A stretch of 64,000 nt of DNA from Acetivibrio thermocellus ATCC 27405 (GCF_000015865.1 NC_009012.1:496001-560000), one strand, 5' to 3'. Positions 18,315-28,639 are shown, counted from the first letter of the stretch. Notes: a model not told the origin generated them from the letters alone. Numbers and translations: made by a program.

Positions 18315-19349
18315 TTAAATTTTGCATCTCATAACACAGACGCTTTTTGATCCAATATTCTGCCAGTATTCAATATAGTCATTGTCCTGTCTGAAATTAC
18401 TGAAAGAATAGCCGTTTTCCTGTACATATTGGAAAATGTCATTTGTAAACAGAACGTCCCATGCTTCTTCATTAACATTTGGAAGTTCTGTCAACGTAAA
18501 TTCATTGGATATATTTTTGAGCTCGTCGAACAAAAGAACTCTGTAACTGTCGTTACCTTCCTTATATAAGGCATAATGGTCTTGAACTCTTATTATATCC
18601 TCGGTTTTAATTTTTCTTTCTTCCAGGAGTATAGTCTGCAACTTTTTGTTCTGATAAAGAAATTTATGACAACCTATATAATTTAAAACAACTTTTAGAT
18701 TGTTGTTTTGCTTTAAATTGGCAAGACTGATTTTGAGAACATCCGGAGTATCATTTTTAAAGGTTACAATTATTGCTTCAGAGTCAGCCAGATACCAGAT
18801 TTCATTCTTGTCCATGTAAATAATTTGTTCGGGCAGACTGCTCTCATCATATTTTGGGTAAAGAAATGGATGTGCATTATGAAATTTGATGGTCTTGACA
18901 GAAATATTGTCTGCTTCTTTTATAGTTACAGTTTTAGGCTGACCTTGAGAATCTTTATCAATAATGACGACTTTTCCAAAATCAGTACAATAGACATAAT
19001 TGAACTTGCTGGATACAACAAGATCTTTTTTACTGAGATTTAGTATATCTTCCAGGTTTCTAAGCCTGGCTCTTTTCAAAGAATAGGGTAAGCCGGAAGG
19101 TTTCTCGGAATTCTGGGATATACTTTCGCTGATATTATTTTTAAGGCTTTTTGTCGTATTCGAATTAAAACCCTTGACTTTTTCATTTTGAAGGGAGGAA
19201 ACTTTTGAAGATATTATATCCATAAGACCTTTAATACTGTTTCCGACTTCTTTGATTCCACCGTCGTCTTTGCGTTTGTCCGATGATGGCCTTGATGATG
19301 CAAAACGGTATTCTTCCGGTAATAAGTTGATGTCCTTCTTATTACCCAT
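18315..19349 (-). CDS. Hypothetical protein, 344 residues
   Basis: I do not recognise this protein. It has no signal peptide or membrane segment. The first residues, GNKKDINLLPEEYRF, echo the N-terminus of the type IV pilus protein PilN (INLLPxE), but the rest does not. Residues about 15-85 are polar and low in complexity. From about 95 on there is a beta-rich region with repeated strand-turn units (VYCTDFGKVVIIDKDSQGQ, IYMDKNEIWYLADSEAI, HYALYKEGNDSYRVLLFDE). The start at 19349 is the ATG after AAAGGAG; the frame is open 8 codons further. It reads toward the UPF0210 gene. Confidence 0.65.
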   Translation of the reverse strand: MGNKKDINLLPEEYRFASSRPSSDKRKDDGGIKEVGNSIKGLMDIISSKVSSLQNEKVKGFNSNTTKSLKNNISESISQNSEKPSGLPYSLKRARLRNLEDILNLSKKDLVVSSKFNYVYCTDFGKVVIIDKDSQGQPKTVTIKEADNISVKTIKFHNAHPFLYPKYDESSLPEQIIYMDKNEIWYLADSEAIIVTFKNDTPDVLKISLANLKQNNNLKVVLNYIGCHKFLYQNKKLQTILLEERKIKTEDIIRVQDHYALYKEGNDSYRVLLFDELKNISNEFTLTELPNVNEEAWDVLFTNDIFQYVQENGYSFSNFRQDNDYIEYWQNIGSKSVCVMRCKI

Positions 19350-19774
19350 ACAAATCACTCCTTTAAAAAGCATTGGGTTTGTAACACAGTGCCCGTAGAT
19401 AAGATGATAACATGAAAAACAAAACCAATATCAATAATCCGTGCAAATATAAAACTATATCTCTCCAATACAAAAATGTTGCAGAATGCAGCGTTAAAAT
19501 TCTCTAACACATTTTTACTTATTGATAATTATACCATATCTTTGCTTTATAGTACATTATTTTTAAGTTAATTATTATTTAAAAAAACCGATATTAAAAA
19601 GAAGTAATTTGTGAGTAATGATAATAATATAATGTAAAATGCCATACAGAATGTAATGTTGTAATGATGTAAGTACAAATTTTGTTTCCAAAATTCTATA
19701 AAATTATGTTATAGTCAAGCCAAGGTTTTGATTTATATCTTCCTTTGATTTTAAATTAAAATTGCAAAAAAGAC

Positions 19775-19803
19775 TTGACATTTGACGTATATAGAAATAT
19801 ATT
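19775..19803 (+). promoter_or_regulatory. celK promoter, sigma-A type
   Basis: TTGACA, 17-bp spacer, TATATT. The surroundings (ACTTGACATT and ATATATTTAAA) recur upstream of cbhA, so the two promoters are homologous. Confidence 0.65.
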
Positions 19804-20027
19804 TAAAATATACGATACTGTTTTTTCAAATAGTATAATTTGGGGTTTAGGGGTATCTTCTTACAAATTGGCTTGTTCGTACCAATGTATCTGTTTATCT
19901 TTAAAGTAGTTTTCCTATTATTTATTCAATACTCAATCCATCAAAAAATACTCCTCATTCAGTACTACTTATTCGGCATAGGTTAATTTTGTAAATAATT
20001 TAAATATTTTAATTGTTTTAAGTTGTT

Positions 20028-20217
20028 AAAGTGAAGCTTAAAGCTTTTCAAACTAATAAATAAAAACACTGCAAAGGAGGTGTACTCTTATCAGAGGGCT
20101 GTAAAACCCTGTATTTATTAGTTTGATGGTAGGTTTAATAATTTGTTGCATTTTTTATGATATTCGACAGAAAGAAAAAAGAGTATTGTAAAGAATGCAA
20201 CGGAAAAGCTTCATTTT
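20028..20217 (+). promoter_or_regulatory. Structured celK leader (candidate RNA element)
   Basis: Nested complementary segments just ahead of the celK ribosome site. Outer stem: 20028-20039 with 20206-20217 (TGAAGCTT/AAGCTTCA core). Stem P1: 20048-20062 with 20112-20126, 15 perfect pairs (CAAACTAATAAATA). Inside P1 is AAAGGAGGTG, a perfect anti-16S match, and a hairpin AGGG-CTGTAAAA-CCCT. A further stem joins 20144-20156 with 20188-20200. The cbhA leader has the same outer stem, P1, GGAGGTG and hairpin. Confidence 0.6.
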
Positions 20218-20252
20218 CTAATGCTTTAAATTAATTAACGGGAGGTAGATTT

Positions 20253-22940
20253 ATGAATTTCAGAAGAATGTTGTGCGCAGCCATAGTGTTGACAATTGTA
20301 CTGTCCATTATGCTGCCGTCAACTGTTTTTGCTTTGGAAGACAAGTCTCCAAAGTTGCCGGATTATAAAAACGACCTTTTGTATGAAAGAACATTCGACG
20401 AAGGTCTTTGCTTTCCGTGGCATACTTGCGAAGACAGTGGAGGAAAATGTGATTTCGCTGTTGTTGATGTTCCAGGAGAGCCTGGGAACAAAGCTTTCCG
20501 CTTGACAGTAATTGACAAAGGACAAAACAAGTGGAGTGTCCAGATGAGACACAGAGGTATTACCCTCGAGCAAGGACATACATACACGGTAAGGTTTACG
20601 ATTTGGTCTGACAAATCCTGTAGGGTTTATGCTAAAATTGGTCAGATGGGTGAACCCTATACTGAATATTGGAACAATAACTGGAATCCATTCAACCTTA
20701 CACCAGGACAGAAGCTTACAGTTGAACAGAATTTTACAATGAACTATCCTACTGATGACACATGCGAGTTCACATTCCATTTGGGTGGAGAACTTGCTGC
20801 AGGTACACCTTACTATGTTTACCTTGATGATGTATCTCTCTACGATCCTAGGTTTGTAAAGCCTGTTGAATATGTACTTCCGCAGCCGGATGTACGTGTT
20901 AACCAGGTAGGATACTTACCGTTTGCAAAGAAGTATGCTACTGTTGTATCTTCTTCAACCAGCCCGCTTAAGTGGCAGCTTCTCAATTCGGCAAATCAGG
21001 TTGTTTTGGAAGGTAATACAATACCAAAAGGACTTGACAAAGATTCACAGGATTATGTACATTGGATAGATTTCTCCAACTTTAAGACTGAAGGAAAAGG
21101 TTATTACTTCAAGCTTCCGACTGTAAACAGCGATACAAATTACAGCCATCCTTTCGATATCAGTGCTGATATTTACTCCAAGATGAAATTTGATGCATTG
21201 GCATTCTTCTATCACAAGAGAAGCGGTATTCCTATTGAAATGCCGTATGCAGGAGGAGAACAGTGGACCAGACCTGCAGGACATATTGGTGTTGCTCCGA
21301 ACAAAGGAGACACAAATGTTCCTACATGGCCTCAGGATGATGAATATGCAGGAAGACCTCAAAAATATTATACAAAAGATGTAACCGGTGGATGGTATGA
21401 TGCCGGTGACCACGGTAAATATGTTGTAAACGGCGGTATAGCTGTTTGGACATTGATGAACATGTATGAAAGGGCAAAAATCAGAGGCATAGCTAATCAA
21501 GGTGCTTATAAAGACGGTGGAATGAACATACCGGAGAGAAATAACGGTTATCCGGACATTCTTGATGAAGCAAGATGGGAAATTGAGTTCTTTAAGAAAA
21601 TGCAGGTAACTGAAAAAGAGGATCCTTCCATAGCCGGAATGGTACACCACAAAATTCACGACTTCAGATGGACTGCTTTGGGTATGTTGCCTCACGAAGA
21701 TCCCCAGCCACGTTACTTAAGGCCGGTAAGTACGGCTGCGACTTTGAACTTTGCGGCAACTTTGGCACAAAGTGCACGTCTTTGGAAAGATTATGATCCG
21801 ACTTTTGCTGCTGACTGTTTGGAAAAGGCTGAAATAGCATGGCAGGCGGCATTAAAGCATCCTGATATTTATGCTGAGTATACTCCCGGTAGCGGTGGTC
21901 CCGGAGGCGGACCATACAATGACGACTATGTCGGAGACGAATTCTACTGGGCAGCCTGCGAACTTTATGTAACAACAGGAAAAGACGAATATAAGAATTA
22001 CCTGATGAATTCACCTCACTATCTTGAAATGCCTGCAAAGATGGGTGAAAACGGTGGAGCAAACGGAGAAGACAACGGATTGTGGGGATGCTTCACCTGG
22101 GGAACTACTCAAGGATTGGGAACTATTACTCTTGCATTAGTTGAAAACGGATTGCCGTCTGCAGACATTCAAAAGGCAAGAAACAATATAGCTAAAGCTG
22201 CAGACAAATGGCTTGAGAATATTGAAGAGCAAGGTTACAGACTGCCGATCAAACAGGCGGAGGATGAGAGAGGCGGTTATCCATGGGGTTCAAACTCCTT
22301 CATTTTGAACCAGATGATAGTTATGGGATACGCATATGACTTTACAGGCAACAGCAAGTATCTTGACGGAATGCAGGATGGTATGAGCTACCTGTTGGGA
22401 AGAAACGGACTGGATCAGTCCTATGTAACAGGGTATGGTGAGCGTCCACTTCAGAATCCTCATGACAGATTCTGGACGCCACAGACAAGTAAGAAATTCC
22501 CTGCTCCACCTCCGGGTATAATTGCCGGTGGTCCGAACTCCCGTTTCGAAGACCCGACAATAACTGCAGCAGTTAAGAAGGATACACCGCCGCAGAAGTG
22601 CTACATTGACCATACAGACTCATGGTCAACCAACGAGATAACTATTAACTGGAATGCTCCGTTTGCATGGGTTACAGCTTATCTCGATGAAATTGACTTA
22701 ATAACACCGCCAGGAGGAGTAGACCCAGAAGAACCGGAGGTTATTTATGGTGACTGCAATGGCGACGGAAAAGTTAATTCAACTGACGCTGTGGCATTGA
22801 AGAGATATATCTTGAGATCAGGTATAAGCATCAACACTGATAATGCTGATGTAAATGCTGATGGCAGAGTTAACTCTACAGACTTGGCAATATTGAAGAG
22901 ATATATTCTTAAAGAGATAGATGTATTGCCACATAAATAA
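20253..22940 (+). CDS. celK: Cellobiohydrolase CelK (CBM4-Ig-GH9-dockerin)
   Basis: A major cellulosomal exoglucanase that releases cellobiose from cellulose. Order of parts: signal peptide (1-27), CBM4 (about 28-200, with WSVQMRHRG and FTFHLGGEL), Ig-like domain (about 205-305), GH9 catalytic domain (about 305-815), Pro-rich linker, and dockerin type I (about 832-895). The GH9 centre shows D383 and D386 in [10 protein letters not shown] and the acid E795 in [11 protein letters not shown]. The dockerin loops [13 protein letters not shown] and [13 protein letters not shown] carry the standard Ser-Thr recognition pair. The ATG follows GGGAGGTAGATTT. It is a tandem paralogue of cbhA; unlike cbhA it lacks the extra Ig/X1 modules and CBM3. 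It ends in its own strong terminator, so the two genes are transcribed separately or with partial read-through. Confidence 0.96.
21540..22123 (+). repeat. 584-bp tract identical to part of cbhA (copy 1)
   Basis: Base-for-base identical to 24754-25337, offset 3214. It lies in the GH9 domain and is flanked by sequence with many synonymous and nonsynonymous differences. Confidence 0.9.
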
Positions 22941-22964
22941 AAAACTGCCATATAATGATAATCT

Positions 22965-23007
22965 GTTATAAAAAAAGAACCGGTTTTACCGGTTCTTTTT
23001 TTATAAC
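22965..23007 (+). terminator. Strong celK terminator
   Basis: A 19-bp perfect stem (GTTATAAAAAAAGAACCGG with its complement) around a five-base loop (TTTTA), with internal T-run. It works on either strand. Confidence 0.85.
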
Positions 23008-23036
23008 GAAAAAAGGTCATTCCTTTTGAAAAATAC

Positions 23037-23066
23037 TTGACATTACTGGTTGACATTTTATATATT
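23037..23066 (+). promoter_or_regulatory. cbhA promoter, sigma-A type
   Basis: TTGACA, 18-bp spacer, TATATT. A second TTGACA at 23050 with TATAAG 16 bases on could be used instead. It is homologous to the celK promoter and 258 bp before the TGAAGCTT of the leader (257 bp in celK). Confidence 0.6.
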
Positions 23067-23291
23067 TAAAGTATAAGGAACATAATTTGCACCGATCCTG
23101 TTCTAAATTCTGAAATTAACAAGTATTTGGGGTTGTATTATATATGGGGTTGTATCATTGGGGTATTATAATCAATGCAATCTATTAGTAAAAGTCTATG
23201 CTGTCATATCCATCAAATCTTTAAAGCAGGTGTCTTTTGTAACAAATTCAATAAACACCCATTAACTGTTTGTGCGCTATGGGCTATATTA

Positions 23292-23431
23292 GATTGAAGC
23301 TTCTCACATGGCATATTTCAAACTAATAATATAAAACCCTCAAGGAGGTGAACTCATAAGAAGGGTTGTAAACCTTTTTTAATTAGTTTTTAATTAGTTT
23401 GAAATGCAAAAGAAATGAGAAAGCTTCAATC
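23292..23431 (+). promoter_or_regulatory. Structured cbhA leader (candidate RNA element)
   Basis: Smaller relative of the celK element. Outer stem: 23292-23302 with 23421-23431 (GATTGAAGCTT/AAGCTTCAATC). P1: 23316-23327 with 23393-23404, 12 pairs. The core keeps AAGGAGGTG, ACTC and a hairpin AAGG-GTTGTAAA-CCTT. One pair of that hairpin changes from G-C in celK to A-T here. The additional stem of the celK copy is absent. Confidence 0.6.
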
Positions 23432-23466
23432 CTGATTTTAGCAATTCTTTAACGGGAGGGAAAAGA

Positions 23467-26400
23467 ATGAAATTTAGAAGGTCAATTTGTACTGCTGTTT
23501 TGTTGGCGGTTTTATTGACACTTCTGGTACCGACATCCGTGTTTGCCTTAGAAGATAATTCTTCGACTTTGCCGCCGTATAAAAACGACCTTTTGTATGA
23601 GAGGACTTTTGATGAGGGACTTTGTTATCCATGGCATACCTGTGAAGACAGCGGAGGAAAATGCTCCTTTGATGTGGTCGATGTTCCGGGGCAGCCCGGT
23701 AATAAAGCATTTGCCGTTACTGTTCTTGACAAAGGGCAAAACAGATGGAGCGTTCAGATGAGACACCGTGGTCTTACTCTTGAACAGGGACATACATATA
23801 GAGTACGGCTTAAGATTTGGGCAGATGCGTCCTGTAAAGTTTATATAAAAATAGGACAAATGGGCGAGCCCTATGCTGAATATTGGAACAACAAGTGGAG
23901 TCCATACACACTGACAGCAGGTAAGGTATTGGAAATTGACGAGACGTTTGTTATGGACAAGCCAACTGACGACACATGCGAATTTACATTCCATTTAGGT
24001 GGCGAATTGGCAGCAACTCCTCCATATACAGTTTATCTTGATGATGTATCCCTTTATGACCCAGAATATACGAAGCCTGTTGAATATATACTTCCGCAGC
24101 CTGATGTACGTGTGAACCAGGTTGGCTACCTGCCGGAGGGCAAGAAAGTTGCCACTGTGGTATGCAATTCAACTCAGCCGGTAAAATGGCAGCTTAAGAA
24201 TGCTGCAGGCGTTGTAGTTTTGGAAGGTTATACCGAACCAAAGGGTCTTGACAAAGACTCGCAGGATTATGTACATTGGCTTGATTTTTCCGATTTTGCA
24301 ACCGAAGGAATTGGTTACTATTTTGAACTTCCGACTGTAAACAGTCCTACAAACTACAGTCATCCATTTGACATTCGCAAAGACATCTATACTCAGATGA
24401 AATATGATGCATTGGCATTCTTCTATCACAAGAGAAGCGGTATTCCTATTGAAATGCCGTATGCAGGAGGAGAACAGTGGACCAGACCTGCAGGACATAT
24501 CGGAATTGAGCCGAACAAGGGAGATACAAATGTTCCTACATGGCCTCAGGATGATGAGTATGCAGGAATACCTCAGAAGAATTATACAAAGGATGTAACC
24601 GGTGGATGGTATGATGCCGGTGACCACGGTAAATATGTTGTAAACGGCGGTATAGCCGTCTGGACATTAATGAACATGTATGAGAGGGCAAAAATTAGAG
24701 GTCTTGACAACTGGGGACCATACAGGGACGGCGGAATGAACATACCGGAGCAGAATAACGGTTATCCGGACATTCTTGATGAAGCAAGATGGGAAATTGA
24801 GTTCTTTAAGAAAATGCAGGTAACTGAAAAAGAGGATCCTTCCATAGCCGGAATGGTACACCACAAAATTCACGACTTCAGATGGACTGCTTTGGGTATG
24901 TTGCCTCACGAAGATCCCCAGCCACGTTACTTAAGGCCGGTAAGTACGGCTGCGACTTTGAACTTTGCGGCAACTTTGGCACAAAGTGCACGTCTTTGGA
25001 AAGATTATGATCCGACTTTTGCTGCTGACTGTTTGGAAAAGGCTGAAATAGCATGGCAGGCGGCATTAAAGCATCCTGATATTTATGCTGAGTATACTCC
25101 CGGTAGCGGTGGTCCCGGAGGCGGACCATACAATGACGACTATGTCGGAGACGAATTCTACTGGGCAGCCTGCGAACTTTATGTAACAACAGGAAAAGAC
25201 GAATATAAGAATTACCTGATGAATTCACCTCACTATCTTGAAATGCCTGCAAAGATGGGTGAAAACGGTGGAGCAAACGGAGAAGACAACGGATTGTGGG
25301 GATGCTTCACCTGGGGAACTACTCAAGGATTGGGAACCATTACTCTTGCATTGGTTGAAAACGGATTGCCTGCTACAGACATTCAAAAGGCAAGAAACAA
25401 TATAGCTAAAGCTGCTGACAGATGGCTTGAGAATATTGAAGAGCAAGGTTACAGACTGCCGATCAAACAGGCGGAGGATGAGAGAGGCGGTTATCCATGG
25501 GGTTCAAACTCCTTCATTTTGAACCAGATGATAGTTATGGGATATGCCTATGACTTTACAGGTGACTCCAAATATCTCGATGGAATGTTTGACGGCATAA
25601 GCTACCTGTTGGGAAGAAACGCAATGGATCAGTCCTATGTAACAGGGTATGGTGAGCGTCCGCTTCAGAATCCTCATGACAGGTTCTGGACGCCGCAGAC
25701 AAGTAAGAGATTCCCTGCTCCACCTCCGGGTATAATTTCCGGCGGTCCGAACTCCCGTTTCGAGGACCCGACAATAAATGCGGCCGTTAAGAAGGATACA
25801 CCGCCACAGAAATGTTTTATCGACCATACAGACTCATGGTCAACCAACGAGATAACTGTTAACTGGAATGCTCCGTTTGCATGGGTTACAGCTTATCTTG
25901 ACGAGCAGTACACAGACAGTGAAACCGATAAGGTAACTATTGATTCGCCTGTTGCAGGAGAAAGATTTGAAGCCGGTAAAGACATTAATATAAGCGCAAC
26001 TGTTAAATCAAAAACTCCTGTAAGCAAAGTAGAGTTTTACAATGGAGATACGCTTATTTCCAGTGACACAACTGCACCTTACACAGCAAAGATAACAGGA
26101 GCCGCTGTCGGAGCATATAACCTTAAAGCGGTTGCAGTGCTGTCTGACGGAAGAAGAATTGAGTCACCGGTAACTCCTGTACTTGTTAAGGTAATTGTGA
26201 AACCTACTGTAAAACTTACTGCACCCAAGTCAAATGTTGTGGCTTATGGAAATGAGTTCCTGAAGATTACAGCAACAGCCAGTGACTCTGACGGCAAAAT
26301 CTCCAGGGTTGATTTCCTTGTTGACGGTGAAGTAATCGGTTCAGACAGGGAAGCACCTTATGAATATGAGTGGAAAGCTGTGGAAGGCAATCACGAAATA

Positions 26401-27141
26401 AGTGTAATTGCTTATGATGATGACGATGCGGCTTCAACACCTGATTCCGTAAAAATATTTGTAAAACAGGCACGGGATGTAAAAGTACAGTATTTGTGCG
26501 AAAATACGCAAACATCCACTCAGGAAATCAAGGGTAAATTCAATATAGTTAACACAGGAAACAGAGATTATTCGCTGAAAGATATAGTATTAAGATACTA
26601 CTTTACCAAGGAGCACAATTCACAGCTTCAGTTTATCTGCTATTATACACCCATAGGCTCCGGAAATCTCATTCCGTCCTTTGGCGGCTCGGGTGACGAG
26701 CATTATCTGCAGCTGGAATTCAAAGATGTCAAGCTGCCTGCCGGCGGTCAGACTGGGGAAATACAGTTTGTTATAAGATATGCAGATAACTCCTTCCATG
26801 ATCAGTCGAACGACTATTCGTTCGATCCAACTATAAAAGCGTTCCAGGATTATGGCAAGGTTACCCTGTATAAGAATGGAGAACTTGTTTGGGGAACGCC
26901 GCCGGGCGGTACAGAACCTGAAGAACCGGAAGAGCCTGCGATAGTTTACGGCGACTGTAATGATGACGGCAAAGTAAATTCAACAGACGTCGCAGTAATG
27001 AAGAGATATTTAAAGAAAGAAAATGTTAATATTAATCTTGACAATGCAGATGTGAATGCGGACGGCAAAGTTAACTCAACAGACTTCTCAATACTTAAGA
27101 GATATGTTATGAAGAACATAGAAGAATTGCCATATCGATAA
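23467..27141 (+). CDS. cbhA: Cellobiohydrolase CbhA (CBM4-Ig-GH9-X1-X1-CBM3-dockerin)
   Basis: A large multimodular cellulosomal exoglucanase, 1224 residues. Order: signal peptide (1-27), CBM4 (28-200), Ig-like (205-305), GH9 (305-815), two Fn3-like X1 modules (about 822-909 and 912-1000), CBM3 (about 1003-1145), Pro/Glu linker, and dockerin (about 1158-1224). GH9 residues D383, D386 and E795 are in place; E795 is the catalytic residue in published CbhA numbering as I recall it. The X1 modules begin [15 protein letters not shown] and [15 protein letters not shown]. Dockerin loops: [13 protein letters not shown] and [13 protein letters not shown]. The ATG follows GGGAGGGAAAAG. The gene lies 526 bp behind celK with its own promoter and leader, and a terminator follows. 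Confidence 0.96.
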   Translation: MKFRRSICTAVLLAVLLTLLVPTSVFALEDNSSTLPPYKNDLLYERTFDEGLCYPWHTCEDSGGKCSFDVVDVPGQPGNKAFAVTVLDKGQNRWSVQMRHRGLTLEQGHTYRVRLKIWADASCKVYIKIGQMGEPYAEYWNNKWSPYTLTAGKVLEIDETFVMDKPTDDTCEFTFHLGGELAATPPYTVYLDDVSLYDPEYTKPVEYILPQPDVRVNQVGYLPEGKKVATVVCNSTQPVKWQLKNAAGVVVLEGYTEPKGLDKDSQDYVHWLDFSDFATEGIGYYFELPTVNSPTNYSHPFDIRKDIYTQMKYDALAFFYHKRSGIPIEMPYAGGEQWTRPAGHIGIEPNKGDTNVPTWPQDDEYAGIPQKNYTKDVTGGWYDAGDHGKYVVNGGIAVWTLMNMYERAKIRGLDNWGPYRDGGMNIPEQNNGYPDILDEARWEIEFFKKMQVTEKEDPSIAGMVHHKIHDFRWTALGMLPHEDPQPRYLRPVSTAATLNFAATLAQSARLWKDYDPTFAADCLEKAEIAWQAALKHPDIYAEYTPGSGGPGGGPYNDDYVGDEFYWAACELYVTTGKDEYKNYLMNSPHYLEMPAKMGENGGANGEDNGLWGCFTWGTTQGLGTITLALVENGLPATDIQKARNNIAKAADRWLENIEEQGYRLPIKQAEDERGGYPWGSNSFILNQMIVMGYAYDFTGDSKYLDGMFDGISYLLGRNAMDQSYVTGYGERPLQNPHDRFWTPQTSKRFPAPPPGIISGGPNSRFEDPTINAAVKKDTPPQKCFIDHTDSWSTNEITVNWNAPFAWVTAYLDEQYTDSETDKVTIDSPVAGERFEAGKDINISATVKSKTPVSKVEFYNGDTLISSDTTAPYTAKITGAAVGAYNLKAVAVLSDGRRIESPVTPVLVKVIVKPTVKLTAPKSNVVAYGNEFLKITATASDSDGKISRVDFLVDGEVIGSDREAPYEYEWKAVEGNHEISVIAYDDDDAASTPDSVKIFVKQARDVKVQYLCENTQTSTQEIKGKFNIVNTGNRDYSLKDIVLRYYFTKEHNSQLQFICYYTPIGSGNLIPSFGGSGDEHYLQLEFKDVKLPAGGQTGEIQFVIRYADNSFHDQSNDYSFDPTIKAFQDYGKVTLYKNGELVWGTPPGGTEPEEPEEPAIVYGDCNDDGKVNSTDVAVMKRYLKKENVNINLDNADVNADGKVNSTDFSILKRYVMKNIEELPYR
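24754..25337 (+). repeat. 584-bp tract identical to part of celK (copy 2)
   Basis: Partner of 21540-22123. The identity ends at a silent T/C difference at 25338 and begins after an A/G difference at 24753. Near-identity continues downstream to about 25550. Confidence 0.9.
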
Positions 27142-27162
27142 GATAATCTGAAATTATTTGTG

Positions 27163-27190
27163 AAGGACCGGTTTTTGCCGGTCCTTTTTA
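27163..27190 (+). terminator. cbhA terminator
   Basis: AAGGACCGG, short loop, CCGGTCCTTTTT. It ends the cellulase cluster before the convergent cotJ operon. Confidence 0.85.
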
Positions 27191-27248
27191 AAATTAATAG
27201 ACTTAGTGAAACTTTTATTTTTTGTTTGGTTATTGATAATAAAACGTT

Positions 27249-27860
27249 TCATCTTTTGTACGCCGGATTCATGCAATCGGGTTTTTTTACATAGAAAGGT
27301 TTTTCGGCAAGTTTATCTTGTACTATTCTCAGAGCTTCGCCAAAACGCTGGAAATGTACGACTTCTCTTTCTCTCAAAAATCTTAACGGGTCAATTACAT
27401 CAGGGTCGTCGGTCAGATTTATAAGGCTTTCATAAGTGGCACGGGCTTTTTGTTCTGCGGCCATGTCTTCATGCAAGTCGGCGATGGGATCACCTTTTGA
27501 CTGTATATATGCTGCGGTAAAAGGGGTGCCGGAAGCACTCATGGGGTAGACGGCATGGTCATGGTCTGTGTAGTAAGCACCAAGTCCAACGCGTTCCAGC
27601 ACATCCGCCGGGACACCTCTTGTAAGCTGGTACACTATGGTTCCAATCATTTCAAGATGTGCCAATTCTTCGGTTCCTATATCATTTAAAATACCTTTTG
27701 CCTCATTTGTAGGCATACTGAATCTCTGGCTTAAATATCTCAAAGAAGCGGCAAGTTCTCCGTCAGGACCGCCGTACTGGGAAATAATATACTTTGCCAA
27801 TTTTGGATTTGGATTTTTTATTTTTACCGGATATTCAAGTTTCTTTTCATAAACCCACAT
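27249..27860 (-). CDS. cotJC: Spore coat protein CotJC, manganese-catalase-like
   Basis: A ferritin-like di-manganese protein of the CotJC/Mn-catalase family, 203 residues. Metal-ligand helices are visible as GELAASLRYLSQRF, GTEELAHLEMIGTIVYQL and EDMAAEQKARATYESL with HFQRFGEAL. It would break down hydrogen peroxide in or on the spore coat. The ATG at 27860 has GAGGAGG upstream; the frame is open 7 more codons. It is the last gene of cotJA-cotJB-cotJC. In Bacillus this operon is read by sigma-E RNA polymerase in the mother cell. Confidence 0.92.
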   Translation of the reverse strand: MWVYEKKLEYPVKIKNPNPKLAKYIISQYGGPDGELAASLRYLSQRFSMPTNEAKGILNDIGTEELAHLEMIGTIVYQLTRGVPADVLERVGLGAYYTDHDHAVYPMSASGTPFTAAYIQSKGDPIADLHEDMAAEQKARATYESLINLTDDPDVIDPLRFLREREVVHFQRFGEALRIVQDKLAEKPFYVKKPDCMNPAYKR

Positions 27861-27922
27861 TTTTTTACCTCCTCGGAACAATCATAGAAATATACAAATA
27901 AATTCTGTTTAACACGACAAGG

Positions 27923-28168
27923 CTATTCCCACGGCCATGGGCTGTTTATCCACTGCCACGGGCATTTGTAAGGGGTACTTTGGGCGGTTAGCGGGCCATA
28001 CAATCTCTCGTATTCGTTTCTGAGTATTTTTGCTCTTTGGGCACAGTTGTAAAAAAGCATTATGGCATTCTGGTCATATGGGTGCGTATTTAAATACAGA
28101 TTTAAATCGATAAGTGTAAAATCGGCAGCCATTACTTCCTTTAGCAGCTGGGCTTGATTGGGATTCAT
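27923..28168 (-). CDS. cotJB: Spore coat protein CotJB
   Basis: 81 residues, the normal CotJB length. It starts with MNPNQAQLLKEVMAADFTLIDLNLYLNTHP and has the aromatic tail CPWQWINSPWPWE typical of the family. It lies 12 bp behind cotJA and 62 bp ahead of cotJC, each with its own GGAGG site. It is a coat-assembly partner of CotJC without known enzymatic activity. Confidence 0.9.
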   Translation of the reverse strand: MNPNQAQLLKEVMAADFTLIDLNLYLNTHPYDQNAIMLFYNCAQRAKILRNEYERLYGPLTAQSTPYKCPWQWINSPWPWE

Positions 28169-28180
28169 ATTTTCACCTCC

Positions 28181-28438
28181 TTAGGCGTCCACGGTGTATT
28201 CAGGGTCTTTTCCGTAGGGACTGTACAGTTCGGGAAATATTGTTCCCGCATTAAGACCCTTCACAGGCGGAAAAATGCAGCTCATATGTTGGAACGGAAC
28301 ATAAGCATGGGCCAGTTTCATTGGCATGCAGTGAATTTTTACATTGTGACTCATGCTTTGGGTATGGCAGGGTTGCATCATGCCTTGGTCATGGACAGGT
28401 TGCAGCATACCGGGATTGTAACTAGGATATTCCATCAT
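28181..28438 (-). CDS. cotJA: Spore coat-associated protein CotJA
   Basis: 85 residues, rich in Met, Pro, His and Cys. The family core is MKLAHAYVPFQHMSCIFPPVKGLNAGTIFPELYSPY. It is the first gene of the cotJ operon; in Bacillus CotJA and CotJC need each other for coat incorporation. GGAGGTAATCGA precedes ATG ATG. Upstream on the minus strand (about 28480-28510) there is CATAAAAT, which could be part of a sigma-E -10 element, but the -35 is unclear. Confidence 0.88.
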   Translation of the reverse strand: MMEYPSYNPGMLQPVHDQGMMQPCHTQSMSHNVKIHCMPMKLAHAYVPFQHMSCIFPPVKGLNAGTIFPELYSPYGKDPEYTVDA

Positions 28439-28591
28439 TTCGATTACCTCCAGGACAAAATTTTGCGTTGGATAATTTTATGTTGAGTAATTTTATTAAC
28501 ATAATATTCAGATAAAAAGTAAAAAGTTCTTTGATATTCCAGTTGATAAAAAGGATATAATATTTATTGAAAAATTTTTTTATATTCATTC

Positions 28592-28620
28592 TTTACAGTA
28601 TCTAGTTAGTATGTTAGAAT
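28592..28620 (+). promoter_or_regulatory. rpsO promoter, sigma-A type
   Basis: TTTACA, 17-bp spacer, TAGAAT, about 95 bp before the rpsO start. Confidence 0.55.
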
Positions 28621-28639
28621 GTTTGAGGGAAATATAACT

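Larger units (their letters stand above)
19350..20252. other. 903-bp intergenic region upstream of celK
   Basis: Very AT-rich divergent intergenic region. It holds the celK promoter (19775-19803), a segment with the GGGGTTTAGGGGTATC motif that is echoed upstream of cbhA, and the structured leader (20028-20217). No ORF with a credible ribosome site was found in 19374-19770. Confidence 0.6.

Noticed and set aside
20073-20125. Small ORF after the internal GGAGGTG in the celK leader (GTG start, 14 codons)
   Set aside because: The reading frame is not conserved in cbhA, where it would stop after three codons; the RNA structure explains the conservation better.
20028-20217. The celK/cbhA leader elements as MITE-like insertions
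   Set aside because: No target-site duplication was seen, and the element keeps the same distance to promoter and start in both genes, as expected from duplication of the whole locus.
21664-22062. Long minus-strand ORFs opposite celK and cbhA, some identical between the two copies
   Set aside because: They are shadows of the conserved GH9 coding frame; their identity follows from the 584-bp identical tract. No ribosome sites or recognisable domains.
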